The notes: generated from the sequence alone by a model not told the origin. Positions 1 through 7,688 are shown, counted from the first letter of the stretch. The stretch is 64,000 nt of DNA from Blastomonas fulva (GCF_003431825.1 NZ_CP020083.1:2394501-2458500), one strand, 5' to 3'. Translations and numbers: made by a program.

Positions 1-150
1 AGCGTCGGGATCGCTTCGTTCAATGACTTTGCCGGTCCACTGATCTTCGAGCGGATAACCATGCTTGGCGCGGATCCAGGTGGTGATCACCCAGGCCCCC
101 ATGGACAGCATGATGATCGCGAGGACAAAACCCGGTCCACCCCAGCTCAT
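1..150 (-). CDS. Small membrane protein at the end of the psp operon (partial)
   Basis: Reading from the ATG at 150 down to the window edge gives about 50 residues starting MSWGGPGFVLAII, with no stop before base 1, so the C-terminus is outside the window. Residues 6-25 form one hydrophobic segment (PGFVLAIIMLSMGAWVITTW), followed by a charged, probably cytoplasmic stretch. The minus strand ahead of the ATG carries GGAGACT, a usable ribosome binding site. It lies 50 bases after pspC on the same strand, so it is probably the last psp operon gene and may act in envelope-stress sensing. I do not recognise the family; function is inferred from position only. Confidence 0.6.
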   Translation of the reverse strand, partial: MSWGGPGFVLAIIMLSMGAWVITTWIRAKHGYPLEDQWTGKVIERSDPDA

Positions 151-200
151 GATAGTCTCCTGAAACCTTGTTGTTGATGATGACTGCCCGATCCTGCTGC

Positions 201-608
201 TCAGCGCAGGCTTTCGATCTCGTCGGCCAGCCGGGTGTTCTTGGCGGTGTAGAACAGCTCGACATCGGCCAGGCGGCGGTCGATCTCGCGGAAGCGGGCC
301 TTGACGTCGCGGGCGGTGCGGCCCGGTGACTGGCGCACACCCTGCCAGAACTTCTGGTCCTGATCATCGGTGTAAAGGTGCGCCGGCTTCTTCTCGGCGA
401 GGAAGCCCATGGCCAGATATCCCATCAGCACCCAGCCGGTCATCAGCGTCAGCAGCACCGCGGCCACGCGGATCCACACCACATCGATCCCGGTGTAGTC
501 GGCGATGCCTGCGCAGACGCCCATCAGCTTGCCGTTCTGCTTGTTGCGATAGAACTTCGTCTTGCGCGGTGCGGGGGCGTCGTAGCTGTATTTGTCCAAC
601 CGGCTCAT
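201..608 (-). CDS. pspC: Phage shock protein C, PspC-domain membrane protein
   Basis: A 135-residue protein. Residues about 16-75 match the PspC domain (FYRNKQNGKLMGVCAGIADYTG, then a hydrophobic span around VAAVLLTLMTGWVLMGYLAMGF). The C-terminal half is charged and predicted helical. In enterobacteria PspC is an inner-membrane sensor that works with PspB to draw PspA away from PspF under envelope stress. Its ATG overlaps the pspB stop codon (ATGA), so the two are translationally coupled. The order pspA-pspB-pspC on one strand, with pspF divergent, is the classical layout and makes the assignment secure. Confidence 0.93.
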   Translation of the reverse strand: MSRLDKYSYDAPAPRKTKFYRNKQNGKLMGVCAGIADYTGIDVVWIRVAAVLLTLMTGWVLMGYLAMGFLAEKKPAHLYTDDQDQKFWQGVRQSPGRTARDVKARFREIDRRLADVELFYTAKNTRLADEIESLR

Positions 609-907
609 TTCCTTACCCTTTCCTTCAGCAGGCGCTCAACTTGTTCCAGGCCGTAGTCGTCCTGGTCATCCGCGCTGGTCAGCCGCGCCGGGCGCCAGTC
701 GGGGTTGTCGGCGGAAATGATCCGTTCGACGGTGTCCATGCGATCGTCGAGACGACGCGCCATGGCGTGGAGTTCTTCCAGCAGATTCTCGTCCGAGCTG
801 GTAAGCGTCGCTGCGGTCTTCCACTTGGTGATGTAGTGGAAGATCAGCCACGGCAGTCCGATGAACAGCATGCCGACGACGAAGATGGGGACCAGGATGT
901 CTTCCAT
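605..907 (-). CDS. pspB: Phage shock protein B-like membrane protein
   Basis: A 100-residue protein with one N-terminal transmembrane segment (residues 3-25, ILVPIFVVGMLFIGLPWLIF) and a charged helical tail containing LLEELHAMARRLDDRMDTVERII, a likely coiled coil as in PspB. E. coli PspB is about 74 residues; this protein has a C-terminal extension of roughly 25. It starts four bases after the pspA stop and overlaps pspC by four bases. PspB and PspC act together as the membrane stress sensor. The name rests on topology, length class and synteny, because PspB sequences diverge strongly. Confidence 0.88.
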   Translation of the reverse strand: MEDILVPIFVVGMLFIGLPWLIFHYITKWKTAATLTSSDENLLEELHAMARRLDDRMDTVERIISADNPDWRPARLTSADDQDDYGLEQVERLLKERVRK

Positions 908-911
908 CGGA

Positions 912-1607
912 TCAGCCCTCCTTCTTCAGGGCGCGCTTCATCGCCTCGAGCTCTTCGTCGACCTTGTCCGATCCGGCGAGGGCGGCGAATTCGTCGTCCA
1001 GGCTACGCTGGCCCAGTGCCTTGCGCTCGCCGCGCTCATCCTCGGCCATGCCCAGTGCATCGGCGCGGCCCTCGGCCATGTCGACGCGGCGCTCGAGCAG
1101 GTCGAAGCGGCTGAATGCTTCGCGGACCTTGTCGCCATTGTACATGGTGCGCAGCTTGACGCGGTTCTCGGCGCTTTCCAGCCGGCTCATGATGTTGTTC
1201 TGGCGCATCCGGGCTTCGCGCAGCTTTGCCTGCAGCTTGGCGATGTCCTGTTCCGAAGCGCGCAGCGCATCGTCGAGCACGTTGATTTCGACATTGAGCT
1301 GATCAGCCATATCGGCGGCCTTCTTCTTTTCGAGCAAAGCGGCGCGGGCGAGGTCTTCGCGGTCCTTGGACAGCGCCAGCTCGGCCTTGTCGGTCCAGTC
1401 GGCCTGCAGCTGTTCCAGCTTGCCGACGTGGCGCTTCATTTCCTTCTGGTCGGCAATGGTGCGCGCGGCAGATGCGCGGACTTCGACCAGGGTTTCTTCC
1501 ATCTCGAGGATGATCATCCGGATCATCTTCGCCGGGTCTTCGGCCTTGTCGAGCAGCTCGGTAACATTGGCGGCAATGATGTCGCGGGTTCGAGAGAAAA
1601 TTCCCAT
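912..1607 (-). CDS. pspA: Phage shock protein A (PspA/IM30 family)
   Basis: A 231-residue PspA/IM30 protein starting MGIFSRTRDIIAANVTELLDKAEDP, the typical amphipathic N-terminal helix that binds stressed membranes. It is followed by long coiled coils (for example KMIRMIILEMEETLVEVRAS and ELEAMKRALKKEG). An upstream in-frame extension exists, but the ATG at 1607 gives the conserved start. PspA-family proteins are ESCRT-III-like membrane remodellers. In the unstressed cell PspA inhibits PspF, here encoded divergently at 2097. Expression should come from the sigma-54 promoter at 1981-1996, through the small gene at 1734-1934. Confidence 0.96.
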   Translation of the reverse strand: MGIFSRTRDIIAANVTELLDKAEDPAKMIRMIILEMEETLVEVRASAARTIADQKEMKRHVGKLEQLQADWTDKAELALSKDREDLARAALLEKKKAADMADQLNVEINVLDDALRASEQDIAKLQAKLREARMRQNNIMSRLESAENRVKLRTMYNGDKVREAFSRFDLLERRVDMAEGRADALGMAEDERGERKALGQRSLDDEFAALAGSDKVDEELEAMKRALKKEG

Positions 1608-1687
1608 GGCGAAAACTCCGTTCGTTAAGGTCGGGTGGACCGGATCCTGATCCACCTTACCCCCATTTGCATTTCAGTTGGAAGAGG

Positions 1688-1728
1688 CTGGCCGGGACGG
1701 GGCAAGGGGGGGTAAGCGTCCCGGCCAG
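1688..1728. other. Long stem-loop between the first psp gene and pspA
   Basis: A perfect 12-bp inverted repeat: CTGGCCGGGACG at 1688-1699 and CGTCCCGGCCAG at 1717-1728, with a 17-base G-rich loop. It lies just beyond the stop of the small gene at 1734-1934 and 80 bases before pspA. No T-run follows on the minus strand, so full termination is unlikely. It could attenuate read-through into pspA or protect the 3' end of the first cistron. Confidence 0.7.
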
Positions 1729-1733
1729 ATCCG

Positions 1734-1934
1734 TCAGGCAAGATACCGGACGGAAACCATTTTGCCGGCATCGACCGCCGGGCGGGCGGGTGAGGCGGCT
1801 GCCTCGATGCTGGCGAATGCGGTGACAAACAGCGTGGTGACCAGCATCAGCGCCGCGACCGTGGTAACCAGGGTGGACTTGAAGACGCTGTCTTCCTGTG
1901 CCGGCTGGTCGTTGGACTGGTTCGCGTAACGCAC
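1734..1934 (-). CDS. Small single-span membrane protein, first gene behind the psp sigma-54 promoter
   Basis: A 66-residue ORF using GTG at 1934 (VRYANQSNDQPAQEDSVF...), with GGGAGAAAG on the minus strand as a good ribosome binding site. Residues about 20-42 form one transmembrane helix (STLVTTVAALMLVTTLFVTAF), followed by a short Ala/Pro-rich tail ending KMVSVRYLA. No longer ATG start makes sense, because upstream sequence is the promoter. It sits 36-40 bases downstream of the predicted sigma-54 start site, so it is the first cistron of the psp transcript. I do not recognise the family. A link to Psp is inferred from the promoter arrangement. Confidence 0.72.
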   Translation of the reverse strand: MRYANQSNDQPAQEDSVFKSTLVTTVAALMLVTTLFVTAFASIEAAASPARPAVDAGKMVSVRYLA

Positions 1935-1980
1935 TTGCTTTCTCCCTTGTACCGCTGTGTGTCGGTGTTGCCTGCTACAT

Positions 1981-1996
1981 TGCAGGGTGCGTGCCA
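1981..1996 (-). promoter_or_regulatory. Sigma-54 (-24/-12) promoter for the psp operon
   Basis: On the minus strand the sequence reads TGGCACG-CACC-CTGCA. GG and GC are exactly ten bases apart, a near-perfect match to the RpoN consensus TGGCACG-N4-TTGCA. Transcription would start near 1970, about 36 bases before the GTG of the small gene at 1934. A divergent gene for a sigma-54 activator (pspF) lies 100 bases away. Confidence 0.88.
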
Positions 1997-2024
1997 GTTC
2001 GAAAAACACTGGAAAAACAAGATC

Positions 2025-2038
2025 TTGGAAAATTCCAA
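2025..2038. promoter_or_regulatory. Palindrome, candidate PspF upstream activating site
   Basis: TTGGAAAATTCCAA is a perfect 14-bp palindrome about 30 bases upstream of the -24 element and 58 bases before the pspF ATG. The spacing suits an enhancer-binding-protein site, and it could also serve pspF autoregulation. No alphaproteobacterial PspF site is known to me for comparison, so this is inference from symmetry and position. Confidence 0.45.
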
Positions 2039-2096
2039 TGCGCCGCGTGTTGGTTGGGATTGCCATGTGTTGGGATTTTGCACTATTCCTTGGGTC

Positions 2097-3149
2097 ATGG
2101 AGCGGGGCAATCAGTTCATCGGCGAGTCAGGCGCCTTTCTGGATGCGGTCGAACGCGCCAGTCGCGCCGCCATGCTCAACCGTCCGGTGCTGGTCATCGG
2201 CGAGCGCGGCACCGGCAAGGAACTGATCGCCGAGCGCCTCCACCGCCTGTCCTCGCGCTGGGATGGCCCGCTGATCACATTGAACTGCGCCGCGCTTCCC
2301 GAGACGCTGATCGAGGCCGAACTTTTCGGGCACGAGGCAGGCGCCTTCACCGGTGCCACCCGCGCGCGGCAAGGGCGGTTCGAGGAGGCCGATGGCGGCA
2401 CATTGTTCCTCGACGAACTCGCGACATTGAGCTCCGCTGCGCAGGAGCGGCTGCTGCGCGCGGTCGAATATGGCGAGATTACCCGCATCGGCTCTTCGCG
2501 CGCGATCAAGGTCGATGTCCGCATCGTCGCGGCTACCAACGAGCATCTGCCCGAACTGGTCGACCAGGGCCGCTTCCGCGCCGACCTTCTCGATCGCCTC
2601 TCGTTCGAGGTGGTGACCTTGCCGCCGCTTCGGGTGCGCGAGGGCGATGTCATGGTGCTCGCTGATTTCTTCGGGCGGCGGATGGCGGCAGAGCTCGACT
2701 GGCCCGACTGGCCGGGCTTCGGCGCAATGGCGACCGAGGCAATGAAGCGCCACAGCTGGCCGGGCAATGTCCGCGAGCTGCGCAACGTCGTCGAGCGTGC
2801 GGTCTATCGCTGGGACGATCCCGACCGCAAGGTGGACCATATCGTCTTCGATCCATTCGAATCCCCCTGGAAGCCGCAGCCCTCCAGGCGCCCCGCCGCA
2901 GCGGATTCGCCCTGCGACGAGGTAATCGACGCCGCTCTATCGGACTCGGGCGTCCGCGCAACGCTCGACCAGACGATGAACTTCGACGCGGTGGACGATC
3001 TGCGCGGTGCGGTCGACGCGCATGAAAAGCGCATCCTGCAGGCCGCGCTCGCCCGGCACCGCTACAACCAGCGCCAGACAGCCAAGGCGCTGGGGCTGAG
3101 TTACGACCAGTTGCGCCACTGCCTGAAGAAGCACGACCTGCTGGGGTGA
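2097..3149 (+). CDS. pspF: PspF, sigma-54-dependent activator of the psp operon
   Basis: A 350-residue bacterial enhancer-binding protein. Starting at the ATG at 2097, the protein enters the AAA+ domain directly with no receiver or other sensory domain, as in PspF. Walker A is GERGTGKE (residues 35-42), the sigma-54-contacting GAFTGA loop is at 82-87, and Walker B is GTLFLDE (101-107). A Fis-type helix-turn-helix closes the protein (residues about 305-345, YNQRQTAKALGLSYDQLR). It activates RpoN promoters and is held in check by PspA. It diverges from the psp genes, with the RpoN promoter and a palindrome between them. An in-frame extension back to 1935 is the unspecific part of the open frame. 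Confidence 0.94.
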   Translation: MERGNQFIGESGAFLDAVERASRAAMLNRPVLVIGERGTGKELIAERLHRLSSRWDGPLITLNCAALPETLIEAELFGHEAGAFTGATRARQGRFEEADGGTLFLDELATLSSAAQERLLRAVEYGEITRIGSSRAIKVDVRIVAATNEHLPELVDQGRFRADLLDRLSFEVVTLPPLRVREGDVMVLADFFGRRMAAELDWPDWPGFGAMATEAMKRHSWPGNVRELRNVVERAVYRWDDPDRKVDHIVFDPFESPWKPQPSRRPAAADSPCDEVIDAALSDSGVRATLDQTMNFDAVDDLRGAVDAHEKRILQAALARHRYNQRQTAKALGLSYDQLRHCLKKHDLLG

Positions 3150-3190
3150 AAACGCTGGACGCGGCTGCGGTCGGCTGAAAAGGGGGGTGG

Positions 3191-4357
3191 ATGAAGCTTG
3201 CCCATTTTGATCCCGCCCAGTTCCTCGCCACCCATTGGCAGCGCGCGCCGTTGCTGATCCGCAACCCGTGGGATGAATGGCAGTGCCCGGTCGAGGCCGA
3301 TGAGCTGGCAGGGCTGGCGTGCGAGCCGCAGGTGGAGGCTCGGCTGATCGAGCAGGCCGGCCCCGATTGGGCCGTCGAGCATGGGCCATTGGCCGAAGAG
3401 CGCTTTGCGTCGCTGGGATCGAACCCGTGGACCTTGCTGGTGCAGGCGGTCGACCATCATGTGCCAGAGGTCGCCGCGCTGCTGGCTTCGTTTCGCTTTA
3501 TCCCCAACTGGCGCGTCGATGACGTGATGGTCAGCTTTGCCAGCGATGGTGGCGGGGTGGGGCCGCATTTCGATCAATATGACGTGTTCCTGATCCAGGG
3601 GCAGGGGCGCAGGCGCTGGCAGATCGGCGCGATGTGCGACGAGAACAGCCCGTTGCTGCCGCATGGCGATCTCAAGCTGCTGCGCGACTTTGCAGCGACC
3701 GAGGAGTTTGTGCTCGAGCCCGGCGACATGCTCTATGTCCCACCCGGGGTGTCGCACAACGGCATCGCTTTGGGCGACGATTGCATGACGCTGTCGATCG
3801 GCTTTCGTGCACCCTCGCGCGCCGAACTGATCGGCGACTGGAACGATCATCTGCTCGAGGACCTGAGCGAGGACGACCGCTATACCGACCCCGGCCTCGC
3901 GCTCCAGGCCAACCCCGGCGAGATCGGCGCCGATGCGCTCGATCGGCTGCAGGCGATGGTGCTCGAGGCGCTGGGCGACAAGCGGCGGTTCGCACGCTGG
4001 TTCGGCGCCGCCAGCAGCACGCGCAAGTATCCCGATATCGATTGGCGCCCCGAAGAGCCGCTGAGCCTTGACGATATCCGAGAGGCTATCGAGCAGCAGA
4101 TGGAGCTTCAGCGCAATCCCGCCAGCCGGTTTGCCTTTGTGCGCGAAGGTCGCGATGCGCTGATGCTGTTCGTTGACGGCGAAACGTTCGAATGCGGAGC
4201 GGAGACTTACGCGCTCGCCGAGGCGATCTGCGCCAACGACAGCCTCACGCTCGACACCGTGAGCGATGCTGCGTGCGAACTGCTGCTGACGCTGGGCAAC
4301 ATGGGTAGCGTCGCGTTTGTTGACGACGACGAAGATGGGGACGACGCGGACGGCTGA
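3191..4357 (+). CDS. roxA: Ribosomal protein uL16 arginine hydroxylase (RoxA/YcfD family)
   Basis: A 388-residue JmjC-type 2-oxoglutarate/Fe(II) oxygenase of the ribosomal oxygenase class, which hydroxylates an arginine of uL16 in E. coli. The metal triad is visible as H126-F-D128 in GPHFDQYDVFLIQGQGRRRW and H189 in YVPPGVSHNG. The C-terminal half fits the dimerisation and winged-helix parts. Length is close to E. coli RoxA (about 373). A strong GGGGGG ribosome binding site precedes the ATG. It follows pspF by 41 bases and could be co-transcribed with it. Its TGA abuts the stop codon of the convergent pseudouridine synthase gene. Confidence 0.92.
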   Translation: MKLAHFDPAQFLATHWQRAPLLIRNPWDEWQCPVEADELAGLACEPQVEARLIEQAGPDWAVEHGPLAEERFASLGSNPWTLLVQAVDHHVPEVAALLASFRFIPNWRVDDVMVSFASDGGGVGPHFDQYDVFLIQGQGRRRWQIGAMCDENSPLLPHGDLKLLRDFAATEEFVLEPGDMLYVPPGVSHNGIALGDDCMTLSIGFRAPSRAELIGDWNDHLLEDLSEDDRYTDPGLALQANPGEIGADALDRLQAMVLEALGDKRRFARWFGAASSTRKYPDIDWRPEEPLSLDDIREAIEQQMELQRNPASRFAFVREGRDALMLFVDGETFECGAETYALAEAICANDSLTLDTVSDAACELLLTLGNMGSVAFVDDDEDGDDADG

Positions 4358-4900
4358 TCAGCCCGCATCCACCTCGCGCCACTGGCCGAGCGGCAATGCA
4401 TCGAGCGACCACGGCCCCACTGCCCAGCGCACCAGCCTGAGCGTGGGAAAGCCCACCGCTGCGGTCATCCGCCGCACCTGCCGGTTGCGGCCCTCGCGGA
4501 TGGTGAGACTGATCCAGCCATCGGTGACGGTCTTGCGGAAGCGCACGGGCGGATCGCGCGGCCACAGATCGGGGTCGGCAATCGCGCTCGCCTCGGCGGG
4601 GCGGGTCATGCCGTCCTGCAATTGCACACCATTGCGCAGGGCTGCGAGCGCGTCCTCGGTAATCGTGCCTTCGACCTGCACCAGATAGGTCTTCGCCATC
4701 TTGAATTTGGGATCGGCGATTCTGGCCTGCAGGCGACCGTCGGCGGTAAGCAGCACCAGCCCCTCGCTGTCATGATCGAGCCGCCCGGCGGGGTAAACGC
4801 CCGGAACGTCGACGAAATCCGCCAGAGTCGGGCGGTCGCCATCCCGGCTGAACTGGCAGATCACGCCATGGGGTTTGTTGAACTGGATGAGCCGGGACAA
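4358..4900 (-). CDS. RsuA/RluE-family rRNA pseudouridine synthase
   Basis: The core reads LIQFNKPHGVICQFS, then the catalytic-loop motif GRLDHDSEGLVLLTADG with Asp in GRLD, and further on REGRNRQVRRM. This is the RluE/RsuA family, which converts specific rRNA uridines to pseudouridine. The S4 RNA-binding domain is absent, as in RluE. I chose TTG at 4900 (LSRLIQFNK) because it starts just ahead of the domain; an in-frame ATG at 4999 would add 33 uncharacteristic residues and overlap the divergent gene. The ribosome binding site is weak, so the start is uncertain. The exact target uridine cannot be told from the sequence; RluE-like is the best guess. Confidence 0.82.
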   Translation of the reverse strand: MSRLIQFNKPHGVICQFSRDGDRPTLADFVDVPGVYPAGRLDHDSEGLVLLTADGRLQARIADPKFKMAKTYLVQVEGTITEDALAALRNGVQLQDGMTRPAEASAIADPDLWPRDPPVRFRKTVTDGWISLTIREGRNRQVRRMTAAVGFPTLRLVRWAVGPWSLDALPLGQWREVDAG

Positions 4901-4997
4901 GGAGATGCGACTTTCTGCGCTGCAAGGGTGGCGTAATCGCCCAAGGCTTGGCACATGGGTGCATCGCACAACAACCATAATCGAGAGAGGCACTTTC

Positions 4998-6131
4998 ATG
5001 ACCCTTCCCCAAAGTTACCTGCAAATGATCTCCACCGTCAGCGCCGAAGGCGAACTGACCATGGAATTGGTCGAAAAGCCCATGCCCGAGCTTGGCGACG
5101 ACGAGGTCCTGATCCGCGTCGAGGCCACCCCGATCAATCCGTCGGATCAGGGCGTGATGTTCGGCTGGGCCAGCATGGCCAAGGCGGCCTCTTCGGGCAC
5201 CGGAGCACACACACGGCTCACCGCTCCCGTCTCGCCGCAGGGCATGGGCGTGATGAAGGCGCGCGTCGGACAGCAGCTGCCCGTGGGCAATGAGGGCGCA
5301 GGCACGGTCGTGGCTGCAGGCTCTGGCGACTATGCGCAGAGCCTGATGGGCAAGGTCGTCGCGGTGATGGGCGGCGGCATGTACGCGCAATATCGCAAGG
5401 CGCCCGCGATGATGTGCCTGCCGCTCAAGGATGGCCACACCGCGCGCGACGGAGCCTCGTGCTTCGTCAACCCGCTGACCGCGCTGTCGATGGTCGAGAC
5501 GATGCGGATGGAAGGCCACACCGCCTTGGTCCATACCGCTGCCGCCTCGAACCTCGGCCAGATGCTCAACCGCATCTGCGCAGCCGATGCCGTCGAGCTG
5601 GTCAACATCGTGCGCAAGCCCGAACAGGCGCAGCTGCTGCGCGATATGGGCGCAAAGCATATCGTCGATTCGAGCAGCGAGAGCTTCAAGGCCGATCTGG
5701 TCGATGCCATCCACGCCACCGGCGCAACGCTGGCGTTCGATGCGACGGGCGGCGGCGAGCTCGCGTCCAACATCCTGGCTGCGATGGAAGCTGCCGCGGC
5801 ACGCACCCCGGGCGCCTACAGCATCTATGGTTCGGTCAAGCACAAGCAGGTCTATCTCTATGGCGGGCTGGACACCTCGCCCACCGTGCTCAACCGAGCC
5901 TATGGCATGGCCTGGGGCGTGGGCGGCTGGCTGCTGCCCAACTTCCTTGCCAAGGCGGGCGGCGATGTCGCCATGCGTCTGCGCGCACGGGTGGCAGACG
6001 AGCTCAAGACCACCTTTGCCAGCCATTATACCGACGAACTTTCGCTCGAGCAGGCGCTGCAGGCGGATGTGGTCGCGCGCTATTATGCCAAGACCACGGG
6101 CGAGAAGTTCCTGATCTGCCCGCAGAAGTAA
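4998..6131 (+). CDS. Zinc-type alcohol dehydrogenase / quinone reductase family (MDR)
   Basis: A 377-residue medium-chain dehydrogenase/reductase. The N-terminal GroES-like domain shows DEVLIRVEATPINPSDQG and VGNEGAGTVVAAG. A Rossmann domain follows (LVHTAAASNLGQMLNRIC, then FDATGGGELASNIL). The structural-zinc cysteine cluster is missing, so this is a zinc-free quinone-reductase-like member using NAD(P)H. The ATG at 4998 follows GAGAGAGG. It diverges from the pseudouridine synthase gene with under 100 bases between starts. Substrate is unknown; enoyl or quinone reduction are both possible. Confidence 0.85.
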   Translation: MTLPQSYLQMISTVSAEGELTMELVEKPMPELGDDEVLIRVEATPINPSDQGVMFGWASMAKAASSGTGAHTRLTAPVSPQGMGVMKARVGQQLPVGNEGAGTVVAAGSGDYAQSLMGKVVAVMGGGMYAQYRKAPAMMCLPLKDGHTARDGASCFVNPLTALSMVETMRMEGHTALVHTAAASNLGQMLNRICAADAVELVNIVRKPEQAQLLRDMGAKHIVDSSSESFKADLVDAIHATGATLAFDATGGGELASNILAAMEAAAARTPGAYSIYGSVKHKQVYLYGGLDTSPTVLNRAYGMAWGVGGWLLPNFLAKAGGDVAMRLRARVADELKTTFASHYTDELSLEQALQADVVARYYAKTTGEKFLICPQK

Positions 6132-6476
6132 TCCGTCCCGGCGCAGGCGGGCAGGGGACATCTCTTGCCCGCCTGCCGCCGAGCCCCATATACAGATGAT
6201 CAGTACGTCGGGGCATTTTCTCCCCATCGTCATTCCCGCTTACTCGGGAATCCCGCTTTCTCGAAAACCTTGGCGCAGAAGCGGGACCCCCGCTTTCGCG
6301 TGGGTGACGAAATCTTTGGCGCAGAGCGCGCTGCATGCCGCTAGAGGCAGTGGCTCGTTCAACAAACCCTGCTGCAACATGAACGATCCTTCCACAATCT
6401 GTTCACCTTCGCTCCCTTAAACATGAACACAACGGATGGCGAATCGGCGCTGTCCCGGTCTCTAGGGAGACAGATT
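6132..6476. other. Intergenic region between the MDR and glycine-zipper genes
   Basis: 345 bases without a supportable gene. It holds one copy of the dispersed palindromic repeat (6228-6309). The last 60 bases probably contain the promoter of the next gene, whose ribosome binding site is AGGGAGA. Short ORFs here have no domain or coding signature. Confidence 0.6.
6228..6309. repeat. Dispersed intergenic palindromic repeat, copy 1
   Basis: An 82-bp copy beginning CGTCATTCCCGC and ending GTGGGTGACG, matching copies at 8640, 24630, 45873 and 47803. It has a left hairpin (ATTCCCG/CGGGAAT), a central stem (CCCGCTT/AAGCGGG) and a right hairpin (CCCCCGC with one mismatch), closed by CGTCA/TGACG. 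Confidence 0.9.
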
Positions 6477-6974
6477 ATGAAGAAGTTTCTTTTTGCTGCT
6501 GCCGCTGCCGGTGCAGTCACCCTTTCCGCAGCGCCCGCCATGGCGGCTCCGCTCACCCACTCGGCGCCCAGCGCCGCCTCGGCTTACGGCGTGACCCATC
6601 AGGCGCCCATCGCGCATCAGTGGCGCGGTTATGACAATGACTGGCAGCGCCGCGGTTACGACAACGACCGCTATTACGGTCGCGAAGGTCGCTGGGACGA
6701 TCGCAACGATCGTCGCTTCGACCGCAGGTTGGACCGTCGCGCGGTGCGCGGCTGGAACGGGCAGTCCTGGCGCGGAAACGACGGCCGGTATTACTGCCGC
6801 CGTGACAACGGCACCACCGGCCTGCTGATCGGCGGCGCGGCAGGGGCCCTTGCCGGCAGCGAGATCGCAGGACGCGGTGACCGCACCGTCGGCGCGATCA
6901 TCGGCGGCATCGGCGGCGCTTTGCTCGGCCGCACGATCGATCGCAACAGCGGCAACGGCTACAGCTGCCGCTAA
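6477..6974 (+). CDS. Exported glycine-zipper 2TM-domain protein
   Basis: 165 residues starting MKKFLFAAAAAGAVTLSAAPAMAA, a clear signal peptide with an AMA-A cleavage site. The middle is rich in Arg, Asp, Tyr and Trp (repeated RGYDNDW and RGYDNDR, then DDRNDRRFDRRLDRR). The C-terminus is a glycine-zipper segment (GLLIGGAAGALAGSEIAGRGDRTVGAIIGGIGGALLGRTIDR) like the Rickettsia 17-kDa antigen family, usually associated with the outer membrane. The gene at 53370 encodes the same type of zipper twice. The role is unknown, probably in the envelope. The start is set by the signal peptide and AGGGAGA. Confidence 0.85.
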   Translation: MKKFLFAAAAAGAVTLSAAPAMAAPLTHSAPSAASAYGVTHQAPIAHQWRGYDNDWQRRGYDNDRYYGREGRWDDRNDRRFDRRLDRRAVRGWNGQSWRGNDGRYYCRRDNGTTGLLIGGAAGALAGSEIAGRGDRTVGAIIGGIGGALLGRTIDRNSGNGYSCR

Positions 6975-7022
6975 CCAGCTTTCGCCCATGCTCTTGTCAT
7001 GAGAGCAAGGTGAACGGGGAGA

Positions 7023-7050
7023 CCCCTCTCCGCCGCAAGGCGGGGAGGGG
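7023..7050 (+). terminator. Hairpin terminator after the glycine-zipper gene
   Basis: A 12-bp GC-rich stem (CCCCTCTCCGCC / GGCGGGGAGGGG, one G-U pair) with a GCAA tetraloop, followed by TTTCGCGTTT. It lies 50 bases after the stop. The short T-run makes it moderately convincing. Confidence 0.65.
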
Positions 7051-7133
7051 TTTCGCGTTTGTGGGCCACGGCTTGCCAACCGGCGTGGCGCTGCCTATCC
7101 CCGCAGCCTCAGACACAGCCGGGAGGATGCGCG

Positions 7134-7688
7134 ATGATCAACGGACCGATACTGGTGACCCAGCGCCTGATCCTGCGCCCGCCGGGCCCCGAGGACTTCG
7201 AGGCCTGGGCTCAATTTTCGGCCGATGAAGAGACGATGCGCTATCTGGGCGGGGTGCAGCCGCGCGCGGTGGCATGGCGCGGACTGTGCTCGATGGCGGG
7301 CGCCTGGCACATTCGCGGCTTTGCCATGTTCTCGCTGATCACCCGCGACACCGGCCAGTGGATCGGCCGCATCGGTCCGTGGCAGCCCGATGGCTGGCCG
7401 GGCACCGAAGTCGGCTGGGGGGTCATGCGCAGCCATGCAGGCAAGGGGTATGCGCTCGAAGCCGCGGTCGCGACGATCGATTATGCGTTCGATCTGCTGG
7501 GCTGGGACACCGTGATCCATACCATCGATCCCGACAACGCGGCCTCGATCGCGCTCGCAGAAAGGCTGGGTTCGAGCAACCAGGGCCCGACCCGGCTGCC
7601 CGAGCCGTATCAGGAATTTCCGGTCGACAGCTATGGCCAGTCCAAGGCCGAGTGGCAGGAAAACCGCAAGAAATTTGTCCGATACTGA
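7134..7688 (+). CDS. GNAT-family N-acetyltransferase (RimJ/RimL-like)
   Basis: 184 residues. The N-terminus VTQRLILRPPGPEDFEAW and the later GRIGPWQPDGWPGTEVGWGVMRSHAGKGYA / EAAVATIDYAFDLLGWDTVIHTIDPDN follow the GNAT acetyl-CoA fold of RimJ/RimL-type enzymes, which acetylate N-terminal or other amines. The acetyl-CoA loop is RSHAGKGYA. GGGAGGA lies just upstream of the ATG. It stands alone between two unrelated genes, so the substrate cannot be inferred. A second, distinct GNAT is at 19565. Confidence 0.88.
   Translation: MINGPILVTQRLILRPPGPEDFEAWAQFSADEETMRYLGGVQPRAVAWRGLCSMAGAWHIRGFAMFSLITRDTGQWIGRIGPWQPDGWPGTEVGWGVMRSHAGKGYALEAAVATIDYAFDLLGWDTVIHTIDPDNAASIALAERLGSSNQGPTRLPEPYQEFPVDSYGQSKAEWQENRKKFVRY

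Noticed and set aside
2040..2096. A plus-strand sigma-54 promoter for pspF
   Set aside because: GG...GC pairs here have spacings of six or eight, not ten bases; only the minus-strand element at 1981-1996 fits.
1..3149. Reading the phage shock genes as a prophage remnant
   Set aside because: Psp proteins are chromosomal envelope-stress genes named for induction by phage; no phage structural, lysis or integration gene is present.
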